Shown one piece after another: positions 7,984 to 16,527 of a DNA stretch of 64,000 nucleotides. Where the stretch lies: the NCBI RefSeq assembly GCF_036013645.1, contig NZ_CP107869.1, forward strand, positions 4,712,001-4,776,000. Reading direction: 5' to 3'. Origin of the DNA: Streptomyces sp. NBC_00490 (GTDB taxonomy: Bacteria > Actinomycetota > Actinomycetes > Streptomycetales > Streptomycetaceae). Under the pieces are notes generated by a model. The model made no database searches and was not told where the DNA came from. It saw nothing but the letters and a program-made list of their open reading frames with translations. The stretch's first letter is position 1; each line of letters begins with the position of its first letter. Position numbers and translations under genes: made by a program.

Positions 7984-10086
7984 TTACGCCGCCACGGGCT
8001 GCTTCGCCTCCGCCGCCGGAACCGCCGCGGACTCGTCGGAGCCGGTGGCCACGCCGTCCGGGGCCGTCTTGCGCAGGCCCTTGAGGACGATGACCAGGCC
8101 TGCCGTGATCGCCGTACCGATGGCGATGGCCAGCAGGTAGAGAAGCGGGCTGCCGATCAGCGGGACCACGAAGATGCCGCCGTGCGGGGCGCGCAGCGTG
8201 GCGCCGAAGGCCATCGACAGGGCGCCGGTGACAGCGCCGCCCGCCATCGAGGCCGGGATGACACGCAGCGGGTCCGCCGCGGCGAACGGGATCGCGCCTT
8301 CGGAGATGAAGGAGGCACCGAGGACCCAGGCGGCCTTGCCGTTCTCGCGTTCGGTCTGGGTGAAGAGCTTCTTACGGACGGTGGTCGCCAGCGCCATGCC
8401 CAGCGGCGGGACCATGCCCGCGGCCATCACGGCGGCCATGATCTGCATCGCGGAGTCGCTGGGGTCCTGGACGGCGATGCCGGCGGTGGCGAAGGCGTAC
8501 GCGACCTTGTTGACCGGGCCGCCGAGGTCGAAGCACATCATCAGGCCGAGCAGGACGCCGAGCAGGACGGCGTTGGTACCGGAGAGGCCGGAGAGCCAGT
8601 CCGTCATGCCCTTCTGGGCCTCCGCGATGGGCTTGCCGATCACGACGAACATCAGGAAGCCGACGACGATCGAGGAGATCAGAGGGATCACCACGACCGG
8701 CATGATGCCGCGCATCACCGGCGGGATCTTGATCCGCTGGATCGCGAGGACCACGCCACCCGCCAGCAGGCCGGCGGCCAGACCGCCGAGGAAGCCCGCG
8801 GCGATGTTGGAAGCGATCATTCCGCCGACGAAGCCGGGGACGAGACCCGGGCGGTCCGCCATGCCGTAAGCGATGTATCCGGCGAGGACGGGGATGAGGA
8901 AGCCGAAGGCGACCTGACCGATCTGGAGCAGCAGGGCGCCCCAGCTGTCGACCTGGGTCCAGGAGAAGTGCTCCATGACCGAGGGCGCCTTGGTGATCTC
9001 CCAGCCGCCGATGGCGAAGCCGAGAGCGATCAGCAGACCGCCCGCCGCGACGAACGGGACCATGTAGCTCACGCCGGTCATCAGCCACTTGCGCAGCTTG
9101 GTGCCGTAGCCGTCGCCGGACTCACCGGCCCGCTCGACCGGCGTACCCGCGGCGCCCCCCGTCACCTCACCGCGCGCCGCCTTGCCGCGCACGTCGCCGA
9201 TCAGTTCCGCGGGACGGTTGATGCCCGCCTTCACGCCGACGTCGACGGTCGGCTTGCCGGCGAAACGGTCCTTGTCGCGTACGGGTACGTCATGGGCGAA
9301 GATCACGCCGTCCGCCGCAGCGATGACGGCCGGGTCGAGCCGGGTGAAGCCGGCCGAGCCCTGCGTCTCGACGACGAGTTCGACGCCCGCCTCGCGGCCC
9401 GCCTTCTCCAGCGACTCGGCCGCCATGTACGTGTGGGCGATACCGGTCGGACAGGAGGTGACGGCGACGATCCGGAAGGGGTGCTCGCCCTCGCCGGGAG
9501 TGTTGCCCGTGGCGGCGTCGGAGGAGGCCGCCCCCGACGCCGCCACGGAGTCTGCGGAGGTGTCCACGGAGGCACCCACGGCGCTCTTCGCGCCCTCGGA
9601 AGCACCGCCCGAGCCCTCGGAGGCGTCCGCGCCCCCGGCGTCCGGCGCGTCCCCGCGGATCAGCGCCGCCGCGCCCGCCGCGTCCCCCGCCGAGCGCAGC
9701 GCGTCGGTGAACTCGGAGTTCATCAACTGCCGCGCCAGCGAGGACAGGATCGTCAGATGGGCGTCGTCGGCACCGGCGGGCGCCGCGATCAGGAAGATCA
9801 GGTCGGCGGGACCGTCCGGCGCGCCGAAGTCGATCCCGGCCGCACTGCGCCCGAAGGCGAGCGTCGGCTCGGTGACGTGCTCGCTGCGGCAGTGCGGGAT
9901 GCCGATGCCGCCGTCGAGACCGGTCGGCATCTGTGCCTCGCGGGCGGCCACGTCGGCGAGGAAGCCCTCCAGGTCGGTCACCCGGCCCAGGGTCACCATG
10001 CGCTGGGCGAGGGCGCGTGCCGCCGCTTCCTTGGTGTCGGCGGACAGGTCGAGATCGACCAGGTCCGCGGTGATCATGTCGCTCAT
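7984..10086 (-). CDS. fruA: Fructose PTS transporter, fused EIIABC
   Basis: 700 residues. The IIA domain (about 1-145) has the phospho-accepting histidine H65 in GIPHCRSEH. An Ala/Ser-rich linker runs from about 146 to 200. The IIB domain (about 203-305) has C212 in AVTSCPTGIAHTYMAAE. The IIC membrane domain (about 335-680) has eight or so hydrophobic segments and ends in a short Ala/Pro tail. It imports fructose as fructose-1-phosphate, taking phosphate from HPr. The start at 10086 (MSDMITADLVDLDL) is preferred over the longer frame to 10209. That start overlaps by 4 bases (ATGA) the stop of a small ORF that links it to fruK. Confidence 0.96.
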   Translation of the reverse strand: MSDMITADLVDLDLSADTKEAAARALAQRMVTLGRVTDLEGFLADVAAREAQMPTGLDGGIGIPHCRSEHVTEPTLAFGRSAAGIDFGAPDGPADLIFLIAAPAGADDAHLTILSSLARQLMNSEFTDALRSAGDAAGAAALIRGDAPDAGGADASEGSGGASEGAKSAVGASVDTSADSVAASGAASSDAATGNTPGEGEHPFRIVAVTSCPTGIAHTYMAAESLEKAGREAGVELVVETQGSAGFTRLDPAVIAAADGVIFAHDVPVRDKDRFAGKPTVDVGVKAGINRPAELIGDVRGKAARGEVTGGAAGTPVERAGESGDGYGTKLRKWLMTGVSYMVPFVAAGGLLIALGFAIGGWEITKAPSVMEHFSWTQVDSWGALLLQIGQVAFGFLIPVLAGYIAYGMADRPGLVPGFVGGMIASNIAAGFLGGLAAGLLAGGVVLAIQRIKIPPVMRGIMPVVVIPLISSIVVGFLMFVVIGKPIAEAQKGMTDWLSGLSGTNAVLLGVLLGLMMCFDLGGPVNKVAYAFATAGIAVQDPSDSAMQIMAAVMAAGMVPPLGMALATTVRKKLFTQTERENGKAAWVLGASFISEGAIPFAAADPLRVIPASMAGGAVTGALSMAFGATLRAPHGGIFVVPLIGSPLLYLLAIAIGTAITAGLVIVLKGLRKTAPDGVATGSDESAAVPAAEAKQPVAA

Positions 10087-10391
10087 CGCGGGCTCCTTCG
10101 CACGCGTGTCGCCCGGGGGGAGAGGTGGGCGAGGGCGGGGGTGGGGACGGGGGTACGGGTGGGGAAACAGGGGGTGGTGGGGGCGGAACCGGGGAAGCCC
10201 CGCCCCCACCGGGCGGCAGGGCGGCTCAGGTGGCCCCGCCTCCCACAGGCCGCGGCGAGTAACGGGGAGCCTCGCCGCTTCATGGCCGGTCCATCGGGGA
10301 GCGCGCCGCGCGCCATGGGCGCCGGCACCGTCGTACCTGTGCCGCGCGCCACCGGCGCCGACACCGTCGTGGAAGCCGTCAGGTCGTTCAT
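10083..10391 (-). CDS. Small ORF bridging fruK and fruA, coupled at both ends
   Basis: 102 residues, beginning MNDLTASTTVSAPVARG and ending in a Pro/Arg-rich tail. Its ATG overlaps the fruK stop as ATGA, and its TGA overlaps the fruA ATG as ATGA. It therefore fills the whole 301-base gap in one frame. No domain is recognisable. The composition (Thr/Ala/Pro, then Arg-rich) looks like unconstrained sequence. The double overlap suggests that ribosomes may traverse it to keep fruK and fruA translation coupled, whether or not the peptide has a function. It may equally be chance in GC-rich DNA. Confidence 0.4.
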   Translation of the reverse strand: MNDLTASTTVSAPVARGTGTTVPAPMARGALPDGPAMKRRGSPLLAAACGRRGHLSRPAARWGRGFPGSAPTTPCFPTRTPVPTPALAHLSPRATRVRRSPR

Positions 10392-11335
10392 GACACCGGC
10401 TCCTTCAGCACACGGTCCACGGGCACCTCGGATGTCACCGAGACCGCGGCCGGGTCCAGGTCGTCCGGCGTCGGCATCACGCTGCCCGGCAGCTGTACCG
10501 CCGCCGCGCCGTGCGCGACCGCCGAGGCCAGGGCCTTCGGGCCGCTGCCGCCGGCGATCAGGAAGCCGGCCAGGGAGGAGTCGCCGGCGCCCACGTTGCT
10601 GCGGACGACGTCCACCCGCGCGCTCGCGAACCAGGTGCCCGCGCCGTCCACGAGCAGCTGTCCGTCCGCGCCCAGGCTCGCGAGCACGGCACGTGCGCCC
10701 ATCTCGCGCAGCTCCTCGGCCGCCTTCACCGCGTCGCCCACGGTCGACAGGGGGCGCCCGACGGCTTCCGCGAGCTCCTCCGCGTTCGGCTTCACCACGT
10801 CGGGCCGCTCACGCAGCGCCTCCAGCAGCGCCCGCCCCGAGGTGTCCAGCGCGATCCGCGCGCCCCCGGCGTGCGCCCGCGCGACCACCTCGGCATACCA
10901 CGACGGCCCGAGCCCCCGCGGCAGGCTCCCGCAGCACGCGATCCAGTCCGCGTCGCGCGACTGCGTCCGCACCGTCTCCAGGAGCAGCTCCTGCTCCTGC
11001 GCCGACAGCTCGGGACCCGGCGCGTTGATCTTCGTGAGCACCCCGTCCGCCTCCGCGAGCGCGATGTTCGAGCGGGTGGCGCCCGCGACCGGGACCGGCG
11101 CGACCTCGATGCCCTGGGCGTCGAGCAGATCCGCCACGAGCGCCCCCGGCGCACCGCCCAGGGGCAGTACGGCGACCGTGCGCTGCCCGGCGGCCGCCAC
11201 GGCGCGCGAGACGTTCACGCCCTTGCCGCCGGGGTCCATGCGCTCGCCGGTCGCGCGGATGACCTCGCCGCGCTCCAGTGACGGAACCTCGTACGTGCGG
11301 TCCAGGGACGGGTTCGGGGTGACGGTGAGGATCAT
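10388..11335 (-). CDS. fruK: 1-phosphofructokinase
   Basis: 315 residues of the PfkB/ribokinase family. N-terminal ILTVTPNPSLDRTYEV is typical of 1-phosphofructokinase, followed by the GGKGVNVSRA substrate-binding signature. A C-terminal anion-hole motif is present as VGAGDSSLAGFLIAG, where DTG/GAGD is usual. It phosphorylates fructose-1-phosphate, the product of FruA, to fructose-1,6-bisphosphate. It overlaps fruR by 4 bases (ATGA, 11332-11335), so the three genes form one operon fruR-fruK-fruA. Confidence 0.96.
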   Translation of the reverse strand: MILTVTPNPSLDRTYEVPSLERGEVIRATGERMDPGGKGVNVSRAVAAAGQRTVAVLPLGGAPGALVADLLDAQGIEVAPVPVAGATRSNIALAEADGVLTKINAPGPELSAQEQELLLETVRTQSRDADWIACCGSLPRGLGPSWYAEVVARAHAGGARIALDTSGRALLEALRERPDVVKPNAEELAEAVGRPLSTVGDAVKAAEELREMGARAVLASLGADGQLLVDGAGTWFASARVDVVRSNVGAGDSSLAGFLIAGGSGPKALASAVAHGAAAVQLPGSVMPTPDDLDPAAVSVTSEVPVDRVLKEPVS

Positions 11336-12093
11336 GCGCGCACTACTTCCGTGCCGCCGCGTTCGATCGCGAGGGCGTCTTCGGGGCTCAGCCCGCTGTC
11401 GGTGATCAGCAGGTCCACGTCGCTCAGGTCGCCGAAGCGGGCGAAGTGCTCCTGGCCGTGCTTGGCGGAGTCGGCGAGCAGCACCACGCGGCGGGCGGCG
11501 GCCACGGCCGCCCGCTTCACCGCGGCCTCGGCGAGGTCGGGGGTGGTCAGACCGTGGTCGGCGGAGAAGCCGTTGGCCGCCACGAAGAGGACATCGGCCC
11601 GGATCTCGCCGTACGCGCGGAGCGCCCAGGCGTCAACGGCCGCGCGCGTACGGTGCCGCACGCGCCCCCCGACGAGGTGGAGCTGGATGCCGGGGTGGTC
11701 CGCGAGGCGGGCCGCGATCGGCAGGCTGTGGGTGACGACGGTGAGGGAGGCCTCCAGCGGGATGGCGGCGGCGAGGCGCGCCACCGTCGTGCCGGCGTCG
11801 AGGATCAGGGTGCCCTCGGTCGGCAGTTCCGCGAGGGCGGCCTTGGCGATGTGGTCCTTCTCGTCGGCCGCCGTCGTCTCGCGCTCGGCGAGGTCCGGCT
11901 CGAAGTCGAGGCGCCCGGCGGGGATGGCACCGCCGTGCACCCGGCGGAGCAGGCCCGCGCGGTCGAGGGCCTTGAGGTCCCGGCGGATCGTCTCCGCGGT
12001 GACCTGGAACTCCTCGGCCAGCGACACCACGTCCACCCGCCCGCCGTCACGCGCGAGCCGGAGGATCTCCTGCTGCCGTTCCGGTGCGTACAT
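11332..12093 (-). CDS. fruR: DeoR-family repressor of the fructose operon
   Basis: 253 residues. A DeoR winged helix occupies residues 1-58 (QQEILRLARDGGRVDVVSLA, then ETIRRDLKALDRAGLLRRVHGG). The sugar-phosphate sensing domain has the LDAGTT motif near residue 95. It is first in the fru operon and so likely represses its own transcript until fructose-1-phosphate accumulates, as for related FruR proteins. The start at 12093 is preferred because residues of the longer frame to 12495 are not DeoR-like. Candidate binding sites lie upstream at 12134-12243. Confidence 0.94.
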   Translation of the reverse strand: MYAPERQQEILRLARDGGRVDVVSLAEEFQVTAETIRRDLKALDRAGLLRRVHGGAIPAGRLDFEPDLAERETTAADEKDHIAKAALAELPTEGTLILDAGTTVARLAAAIPLEASLTVVTHSLPIAARLADHPGIQLHLVGGRVRHRTRAAVDAWALRAYGEIRADVLFVAANGFSADHGLTTPDLAEAAVKRAAVAAARRVVLLADSAKHGQEHFARFGDLSDVDLLITDSGLSPEDALAIERGGTEVVRA

Positions 12094-12133
12094 GTCCGTT
12101 CGCCTCCGCCTCACCGTCCGGTCGCTCCCGACC

Positions 12134-12243
12134 GATGCCCGAACTTGTGGTTCAGCACGGGAGGCTACGCCCGGATTTCCGGAAAGTAAACAGGTTCGGG
12201 CATCATCCGGACATGAACGGGCGCGAAGGTCGGGCATGAACGG
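12134..12243. promoter_or_regulatory. Repeated motifs upstream of fruR, candidate FruR operators
   Basis: GATGCCCGAAC (12134-12144) is exactly complementary to GTTCGGGCATC (12194-12204). Two near-identical direct repeats follow: CGGACATGAACGG (12208-12220) and CGGGCATGAACGG (12231-12243). All lie within 150 bases upstream of the fruR start and share a (C)GGGCAT/ATGAAC core. Confidence 0.5.
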
Positions 12244-12293
12244 ACGTCCGGCCCGCCCCCGGACCATCCGTCGGGCCTGCTCACGGCAGACGG

Positions 12294-12333
12294 AAGGCCC
12301 GGCGCCCCGGGTGGAACCCAGGTGCCGGGCCTT
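12294..12333 (-). terminator. Terminator hairpin between the exporter gene and fruR
   Basis: AAGGCCCGGCGCC pairs with GGTGCCGGGCCTT (12 of 13 canonical, one wobble) around a 14-base loop. It lies just beyond the stop of the minus-strand exporter gene. Confidence 0.65.
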
Positions 12334-12344
12334 TTCCCCCGCCT

Positions 12345-13886
12345 TCAGACGAGCTCCGGCTCCTTCTCCCCCACGGGACCCGCGGGACCCGCGGAGGTGC
12401 CCGCCGCCTCGGCCCCCTCCAGGTGCTGCACCGCCCGCTTCGGCAGCGCGAACATCAGCAGGAAGATCACGCCCATCACCGCGGCCACCCACCACAGCGC
12501 GTGCTGGAAGGCGTTCACGAAGGCCGGGCCCACGTCGACGGGCCGCAGATCGTCGTCGATCGTGCCGAAGAAGACCACCGAGACCAGGCCGAGTCCGAGC
12601 GCGTTGCCCATCTGCTGCACGGTGTTGATCAGCCCCGACGCCGAGCCGGCGTGCTCACGCGGGACGCCCGAGAGCACCATGTCGGTCAGCGGGGCGAAGA
12701 TCAGGCCCATACCGACGCCCATCACGACCAGGGGCAGGGCCATCTGCCAGGGGGCGATGGACATGCCGTAGCGGTCGGCCTCCCAGAGGTAGAGCAGCAC
12801 ACCCGCCGCCAGGGTGAGCGCGCCCGCCTGGAGCACCTTGCGGCCGAAGCGCGGAACCAGCTTCTGCACGGACAGGCCGGCCGCCACGGAGACCGCGATC
12901 GAGAAGGGGACGCCGGTCAGACCCGCCTTCAGCGGACGCCAGCCCAGACCGGTCTGCATGTAGAGCGTCCACACCAGGAAGAAGATGCCGAGCGCGATCC
13001 CGAACACGGTCTGCACCGCGATGCCCGCCGCGAAGCTCTTCACCTTGAACAGCGACAGTTCGACCAGCGGGGAGCCGTCCCGCGCGCTCTTGCGCCGCTC
13101 GTACGCCACCAGCGCACCGAAGACGAGGACCGCACCGCCCATCGACAGATGTCCCCACAGCGGCCAGTCCAGCTCGCGGCCGCGGGTCAGCGGGTAGAGC
13201 AGCATGAGCAGGCCCAGCGTCACCAGGGCGACGCCCACCAGGTCCAGCTTCAGCGCGCGCGGCGCCCTGGACTCGGTGATGTAGCGGCTGCCGAGGATCA
13301 GACCCGCGATGCCGACCGGCAGGTTGATGAGGAAGATCGGGCGCCACTCCAGGCCGAACAGGTTCCACTCCGTCAGCAGCGCCCCGAGCAGCGGTCCGGA
13401 CACCGCGCCCAGGCCCACGATCGCGCCGAAGAGCCCGAACACCTTGCCGCGCTCGTGGGCCGGGAACGTCGCGTGCACGATCGACAGCACCTGCGGCACC
13501 ATCAGCGCCGCCATGCCGCCCTGCAGGATCCGCGCGGCGACCAGCATCTCCGGGTTCGCGGCGAAACCGCACAGCGCGGAGGCGACGGTGAAGCCGCCGA
13601 TGCCGACGAGGAACAGCCGCTTGCGGCCGTGGATGTCGCCGAGCCGTCCGCCGGTGATGAGACCGGCGGCGAAGGCGAGCGCGTAGCCGGCGGTGATCCA
13701 CTGGATCTGGCTGACGGACGCGCCCGCCTCGGCCTGGATGGACGGAATCGCGATGTTGACGATCGTGACGTCGACGAGGTCCATGAAGGCCGCGGTCATC
13801 ACGATCGCGAGGGCGAACCAGCGACGGCGGTCGGGCTGCGACGGCTGGCTTGTCGGGCTGTCCACAAGGGGTTCGGTGGAGGTCAT
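12345..13886 (-). CDS. DHA2-type MFS drug exporter (EmrB/QacA-like)
   Basis: 513 residues with about 14 hydrophobic segments. TM1 carries the DHA2 signature MDLVDVTIVNIAIPSI, and the loop after TM2 holds GGRLGDIHGRKRLFL, the MFS motif A. It would be a proton-driven multidrug efflux pump in the cytoplasmic membrane; the substrate is unknown. It is divergent from a WYL-domain regulator across a 62-base intergenic region with a dyad, which suggests that the regulator controls it. Confidence 0.92.
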   Translation of the reverse strand: MTSTEPLVDSPTSQPSQPDRRRWFALAIVMTAAFMDLVDVTIVNIAIPSIQAEAGASVSQIQWITAGYALAFAAGLITGGRLGDIHGRKRLFLVGIGGFTVASALCGFAANPEMLVAARILQGGMAALMVPQVLSIVHATFPAHERGKVFGLFGAIVGLGAVSGPLLGALLTEWNLFGLEWRPIFLINLPVGIAGLILGSRYITESRAPRALKLDLVGVALVTLGLLMLLYPLTRGRELDWPLWGHLSMGGAVLVFGALVAYERRKSARDGSPLVELSLFKVKSFAAGIAVQTVFGIALGIFFLVWTLYMQTGLGWRPLKAGLTGVPFSIAVSVAAGLSVQKLVPRFGRKVLQAGALTLAAGVLLYLWEADRYGMSIAPWQMALPLVVMGVGMGLIFAPLTDMVLSGVPREHAGSASGLINTVQQMGNALGLGLVSVVFFGTIDDDLRPVDVGPAFVNAFQHALWWVAAVMGVIFLLMFALPKRAVQHLEGAEAAGTSAGPAGPVGEKEPELV

Positions 13887-13907
13887 GGCTCGAAGCTACG
13901 ACCGCAT

Positions 13908-13926
13908 TAGGTCAGGTCGTGTCCTA
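13908..13926. promoter_or_regulatory. Small dyad in the divergent exporter/WYL promoter
   Basis: TAGG and CCTA flank an 11-base centre in the 62-base region between the two divergent genes. Weak evidence, offered as the only symmetric candidate operator there. Confidence 0.3.
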
Positions 13927-13948
13927 GTTCTACGGCATCCTCGAACTC

Positions 13949-14914
13949 ATGACGACGGACACCCCGGCACGGCTGCTCCAGCTCCTCTCCCTCCTCCAGA
14001 CCCCGCGGGAATGGCCGGGAGGCGAGCTCTCCGATCGCCTCGGCGTCTCCCGCCGTACCGTGCGGCGCGACATCGACCGGCTGCGCGAGCTGGGCTATCC
14101 CGTGCAGGCGACGAAGGGGGCCGACGGCGGCTACCGGCTGGTCGCGGGGAAGGCGATGCCGCCCCTGGTCCTCGACGACGAGGAGGCGGTGGCGATCGCG
14201 GTGGGGCTGCGGGCCGGGGCCGGGCACGCGCTGGAGGGCGTCGACGAGGCGTCGGTGCGGGCGCTGGCGAAGCTGGAGCAGGTGCTGCCGTCCCGGCTGC
14301 GTCACCGGGTGTCGACCCTGCAGGCCGCGACCACACCGCTGACCAGCGGGGACGGGGCGAGCATCGCGCCGGAGACGCTGACCGTGATGGCCTCCACCGT
14401 GGCCGGTCACGAGCGGCTGCGGTTCGCCTACCGGGCGAAGGACGGGGCCGACTCGCGGCGCGTGGTCGAGCCGTACCGGCTGGTGTCGACGGGGCGGCGG
14501 TGGTACCTCGTCGCCTACGACCTCGATCGCGCCGACTGGCGGACCTTCCGGGTCGACCGGGTGAGCGAGCCGTTCGCGACCGGGGCGCGGTTCGCTCCGC
14601 GGGAGCTGCCGACGGGAAGCGCGGCGGAGTATCTGCGGCAGTCGATGTACCGGTGGCAGGAGACGTACGCGATCGACGTGACCTTCGAGGCGCCGGCCTC
14701 CCACATCGCGGCGCGGCTGCCGAAGTGGTTCGGGGAGCCGGAGGAGCTGGGGGAAGGGCGGTGCCGGCTGCGGGCGACCGTGGGCGATGCCGTGGAGTGG
14801 CTGGCGGTCCGGCTGGCGATGGTGGACTGCGAGTTCACGGTGCGGGAGCCCGAGGAGCTCGTGCGGTGCGTACGGGACCTGGGCGGGCGGCTGAGCCGGG
14901 CGGCGGGTGGGTGA
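13949..14914 (+). CDS. WYL-domain helix-turn-helix transcriptional regulator
   Basis: 321 residues. The N-terminal winged helix (RLLQLLSLLQTPREWPGGEL, then VSRRTVRRDIDRLRELGYPV) is followed by a WYL domain at about 140-215. The namesake motif reads RRWYLVAYD, and a WCX-like C-terminal part follows. WYL domains sense ligands, in some proteins nucleic acids, to control the HTH. It is divergent from the drug exporter at 12345-13886 and is its likely regulator. The ATG at 13949 follows a putative promoter closely, with no strong ribosome site. Confidence 0.92.
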   Translation: MTTDTPARLLQLLSLLQTPREWPGGELSDRLGVSRRTVRRDIDRLRELGYPVQATKGADGGYRLVAGKAMPPLVLDDEEAVAIAVGLRAGAGHALEGVDEASVRALAKLEQVLPSRLRHRVSTLQAATTPLTSGDGASIAPETLTVMASTVAGHERLRFAYRAKDGADSRRVVEPYRLVSTGRRWYLVAYDLDRADWRTFRVDRVSEPFATGARFAPRELPTGSAAEYLRQSMYRWQETYAIDVTFEAPASHIAARLPKWFGEPEELGEGRCRLRATVGDAVEWLAVRLAMVDCEFTVREPEELVRCVRDLGGRLSRAAGG

Positions 14915-15100
14915 CCCGGCCGGGCCGAACCGCACCCGGGGCGGACGGCGCCGCGGCATGCTGGACGGCGGGCTTCCCCGTACCTGAACTCCGGGGATGC
15001 CCGCCGGATGGCAGATTGTGTCACATGGGCATAGCTTGCCGGTGTGAGCGGGCCCACGCGGCCGCCCGCTCCCGGGGAGGCCGCCGTCCCGAAAAGGGCA

Positions 15101-15145
15101 GAGCCGGACTCCGGCACCCGGGGGGAGAGCGCCGAAGTCCGGCTC
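15101..15145 (+). terminator. Hairpin downstream of the WYL regulator
   Basis: GAGCCGGACTCCGGC pairs with GCCGAAGTCCGGCTC with one mismatch in 15, around a 15-base loop. Confidence 0.55.
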
Positions 15146-15313
15146 GCGGAGAGTCCCGGCGCCGGGGGGAGTGCGGCGGGACTTGGTCTAGGGCCCGGAC
15201 TGTCGCCCGGGACCCGAACTCATGGGCCCTGAAGTCTTTTTCCCAGGGTCCTGCCTGTTGAAGCGGCCTGACACCGCCGTGTTTGCGCCTTTCACGACCC
15301 GGCGCACGCGGGC

Positions 15314-15338
15314 ACACGGCTCTTGAGGCGAGCCGTGT
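15314..15338 (-). terminator. Terminator hairpin of hrdD
   Basis: ACACGGCTC and GAGCCGTGT form perfect 9-bp arms with a 7-base loop, 9 bases beyond the hrdD stop. Confidence 0.65.
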
Positions 15339-15346
15339 CCCAGCCC

Positions 15347-16342
15347 TTACGCCGCCGCGTCGAACCCGGTGTCCCGGGCGAGCTTCTTCAGCTCCAGCAG
15401 CGCGTGCTTCTCGATCTGCCGGATGCGCTCGCGCGTCAGCCCGTGCTCCTTGCCGACCTCGGTCAGCGTGCGCTCCCGGCCGTCCTCGATGCCGTAGCGC
15501 ATCTTGATGATGGAGGCCGTGCGCTGGTCGAGGCGGCCGATCAGGTCGTCCAGCTCCTCGCTGCGCAGCAGCGTCAGCACCGACTGCTCCGGGGAGACCG
15601 CGGAGGTGTCCTCGAGCAGGTCGCCGAACTGGGTGTCGCCGTCGTCGTCCACCGCCATGTTCAGCGAGACCGGGTCACGGGCCCAGTCCAGCACGTCGAC
15701 CACGCGGTCGGCGTTGGAGCCGAGCTCGGCGGCGATCTCCGCCGGCTCCGGGTCGCGGCCGTGCTCGCGGTTGAACTCGCGCTGCACGCGGCGGATCCGG
15801 CCCAGCTCCTCGACCAGGTGGACGGGGAGGCGGATGGTGCGGGACTGGTCCGCTATCGAGCGGGTGATGGCCTGCCGGATCCACCAGGTCGCGTACGTCG
15901 AGAACTTGAAGCCCTTGCGGTAGTCGAACTTCTCGACCGCGCGCACCAGACCGGCATTGCCCTCCTGGATCAGGTCGAGCAGGGGCAGACCGGCACGGGG
16001 GTAGCGGCGCGCGACAGCGACGACCAGACGGAGGTTCGAGCGGATGAAGACGTCCTTGGCCCGCTCGGACTCGTCGACCAGCGCCTCGAGCTCCTCACGG
16101 GTGGCGTCCGCCTTGGACTCCTCGAATCCGTCGAGGAGCTGCTGGGCGAACACACCCGCCTCGATGATCTGTGACAGCTCGACCTCCTTGGCGGCGTCGA
16201 GCAGCGGCGTACGCGCGATCTCGTCGAGGTACATGCCGACCAGGTCGCGATCGGCGATCTCGCCGCCATGGGCGCGAACACTGCTTGCCGCGTCGGTCCC
16301 GCCATTGGCGGACTTACGACGGGCGACGGCACGGGTTGCCAT
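15347..16342 (-). CDS. hrdD: RNA polymerase principal-like sigma factor HrdD
   Basis: 331 residues of the sigma-70 family, group 2. Region 1.2 begins DLVGMYLDEIARTPLL. Region 2 contains RSNLRLVVAVARRYP, LLDLIQEGNAGLVRAVEKFD and KFSTYATWWIRQAITR. Region 3 follows, and region 4 ends with ERTLTEVGKEHGLTRERIRQIE. The N-terminus MATRAVARRKSANGG and the length match HrdD of Streptomyces, a non-essential paralogue of HrdB. The start at 16342 is preferred over longer frames. A sigma-R-type promoter lies upstream, consistent with published membership of hrdD in the thiol-stress regulon. Confidence 0.94.
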   Translation of the reverse strand: MATRAVARRKSANGGTDAASSVRAHGGEIADRDLVGMYLDEIARTPLLDAAKEVELSQIIEAGVFAQQLLDGFEESKADATREELEALVDESERAKDVFIRSNLRLVVAVARRYPRAGLPLLDLIQEGNAGLVRAVEKFDYRKGFKFSTYATWWIRQAITRSIADQSRTIRLPVHLVEELGRIRRVQREFNREHGRDPEPAEIAAELGSNADRVVDVLDWARDPVSLNMAVDDDGDTQFGDLLEDTSAVSPEQSVLTLLRSEELDDLIGRLDQRTASIIKMRYGIEDGRERTLTEVGKEHGLTRERIRQIEKHALLELKKLARDTGFDAAA

Positions 16343-16437
16343 GCGTGCTCCCTTGCGATGGTGGGCTGGCGGGTGGTCCTGTCGGGGCCTGGCACCGTCC
16401 TGGCACTGTCCTCGGGTGCCCTGCTTCCGATGGAAAC

Positions 16438-16464
16438 AACGACTGGAATCAGGACAGAATTCCC
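16438..16464 (-). promoter_or_regulatory. Sigma-R-type promoter of hrdD
   Basis: On the minus strand GGGAAT (16464-16459) is followed by 18 bases and GTT (16440-16438). This is an exact match to the SigR consensus GGGAAT-N18-GTT, about 96 bases upstream of the hrdD start. Confidence 0.75.
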
Positions 16465-16527
16465 CACCCGCTCGCCTATTTTTCTGATCATGCAGTACCC
16501 TGTCCGGCCACACGGGGAGGCCAGTTG

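Larger units (their letters stand above)
14915..15346. other. 432-base intergenic region between the WYL gene and hrdD
   Basis: No convincing gene is seen. The region is bounded by two convergent genes and holds a 45-base hairpin at 15101-15145 and the hrdD terminator at 15314-15338. A short CCCTG/CAGGG dyad with a T5 tract lies near 15228-15250. The open frames across it lack start signals and show no recognisable protein. Confidence 0.6.

Noticed and set aside
8182..11028. 948-codon plus-strand open frame opposite fruA and fruK
   Set aside because: It is antisense to two clear genes, is rich in Arg/His/Gly/Asp, and reflects third-position GC bias of the real frame.
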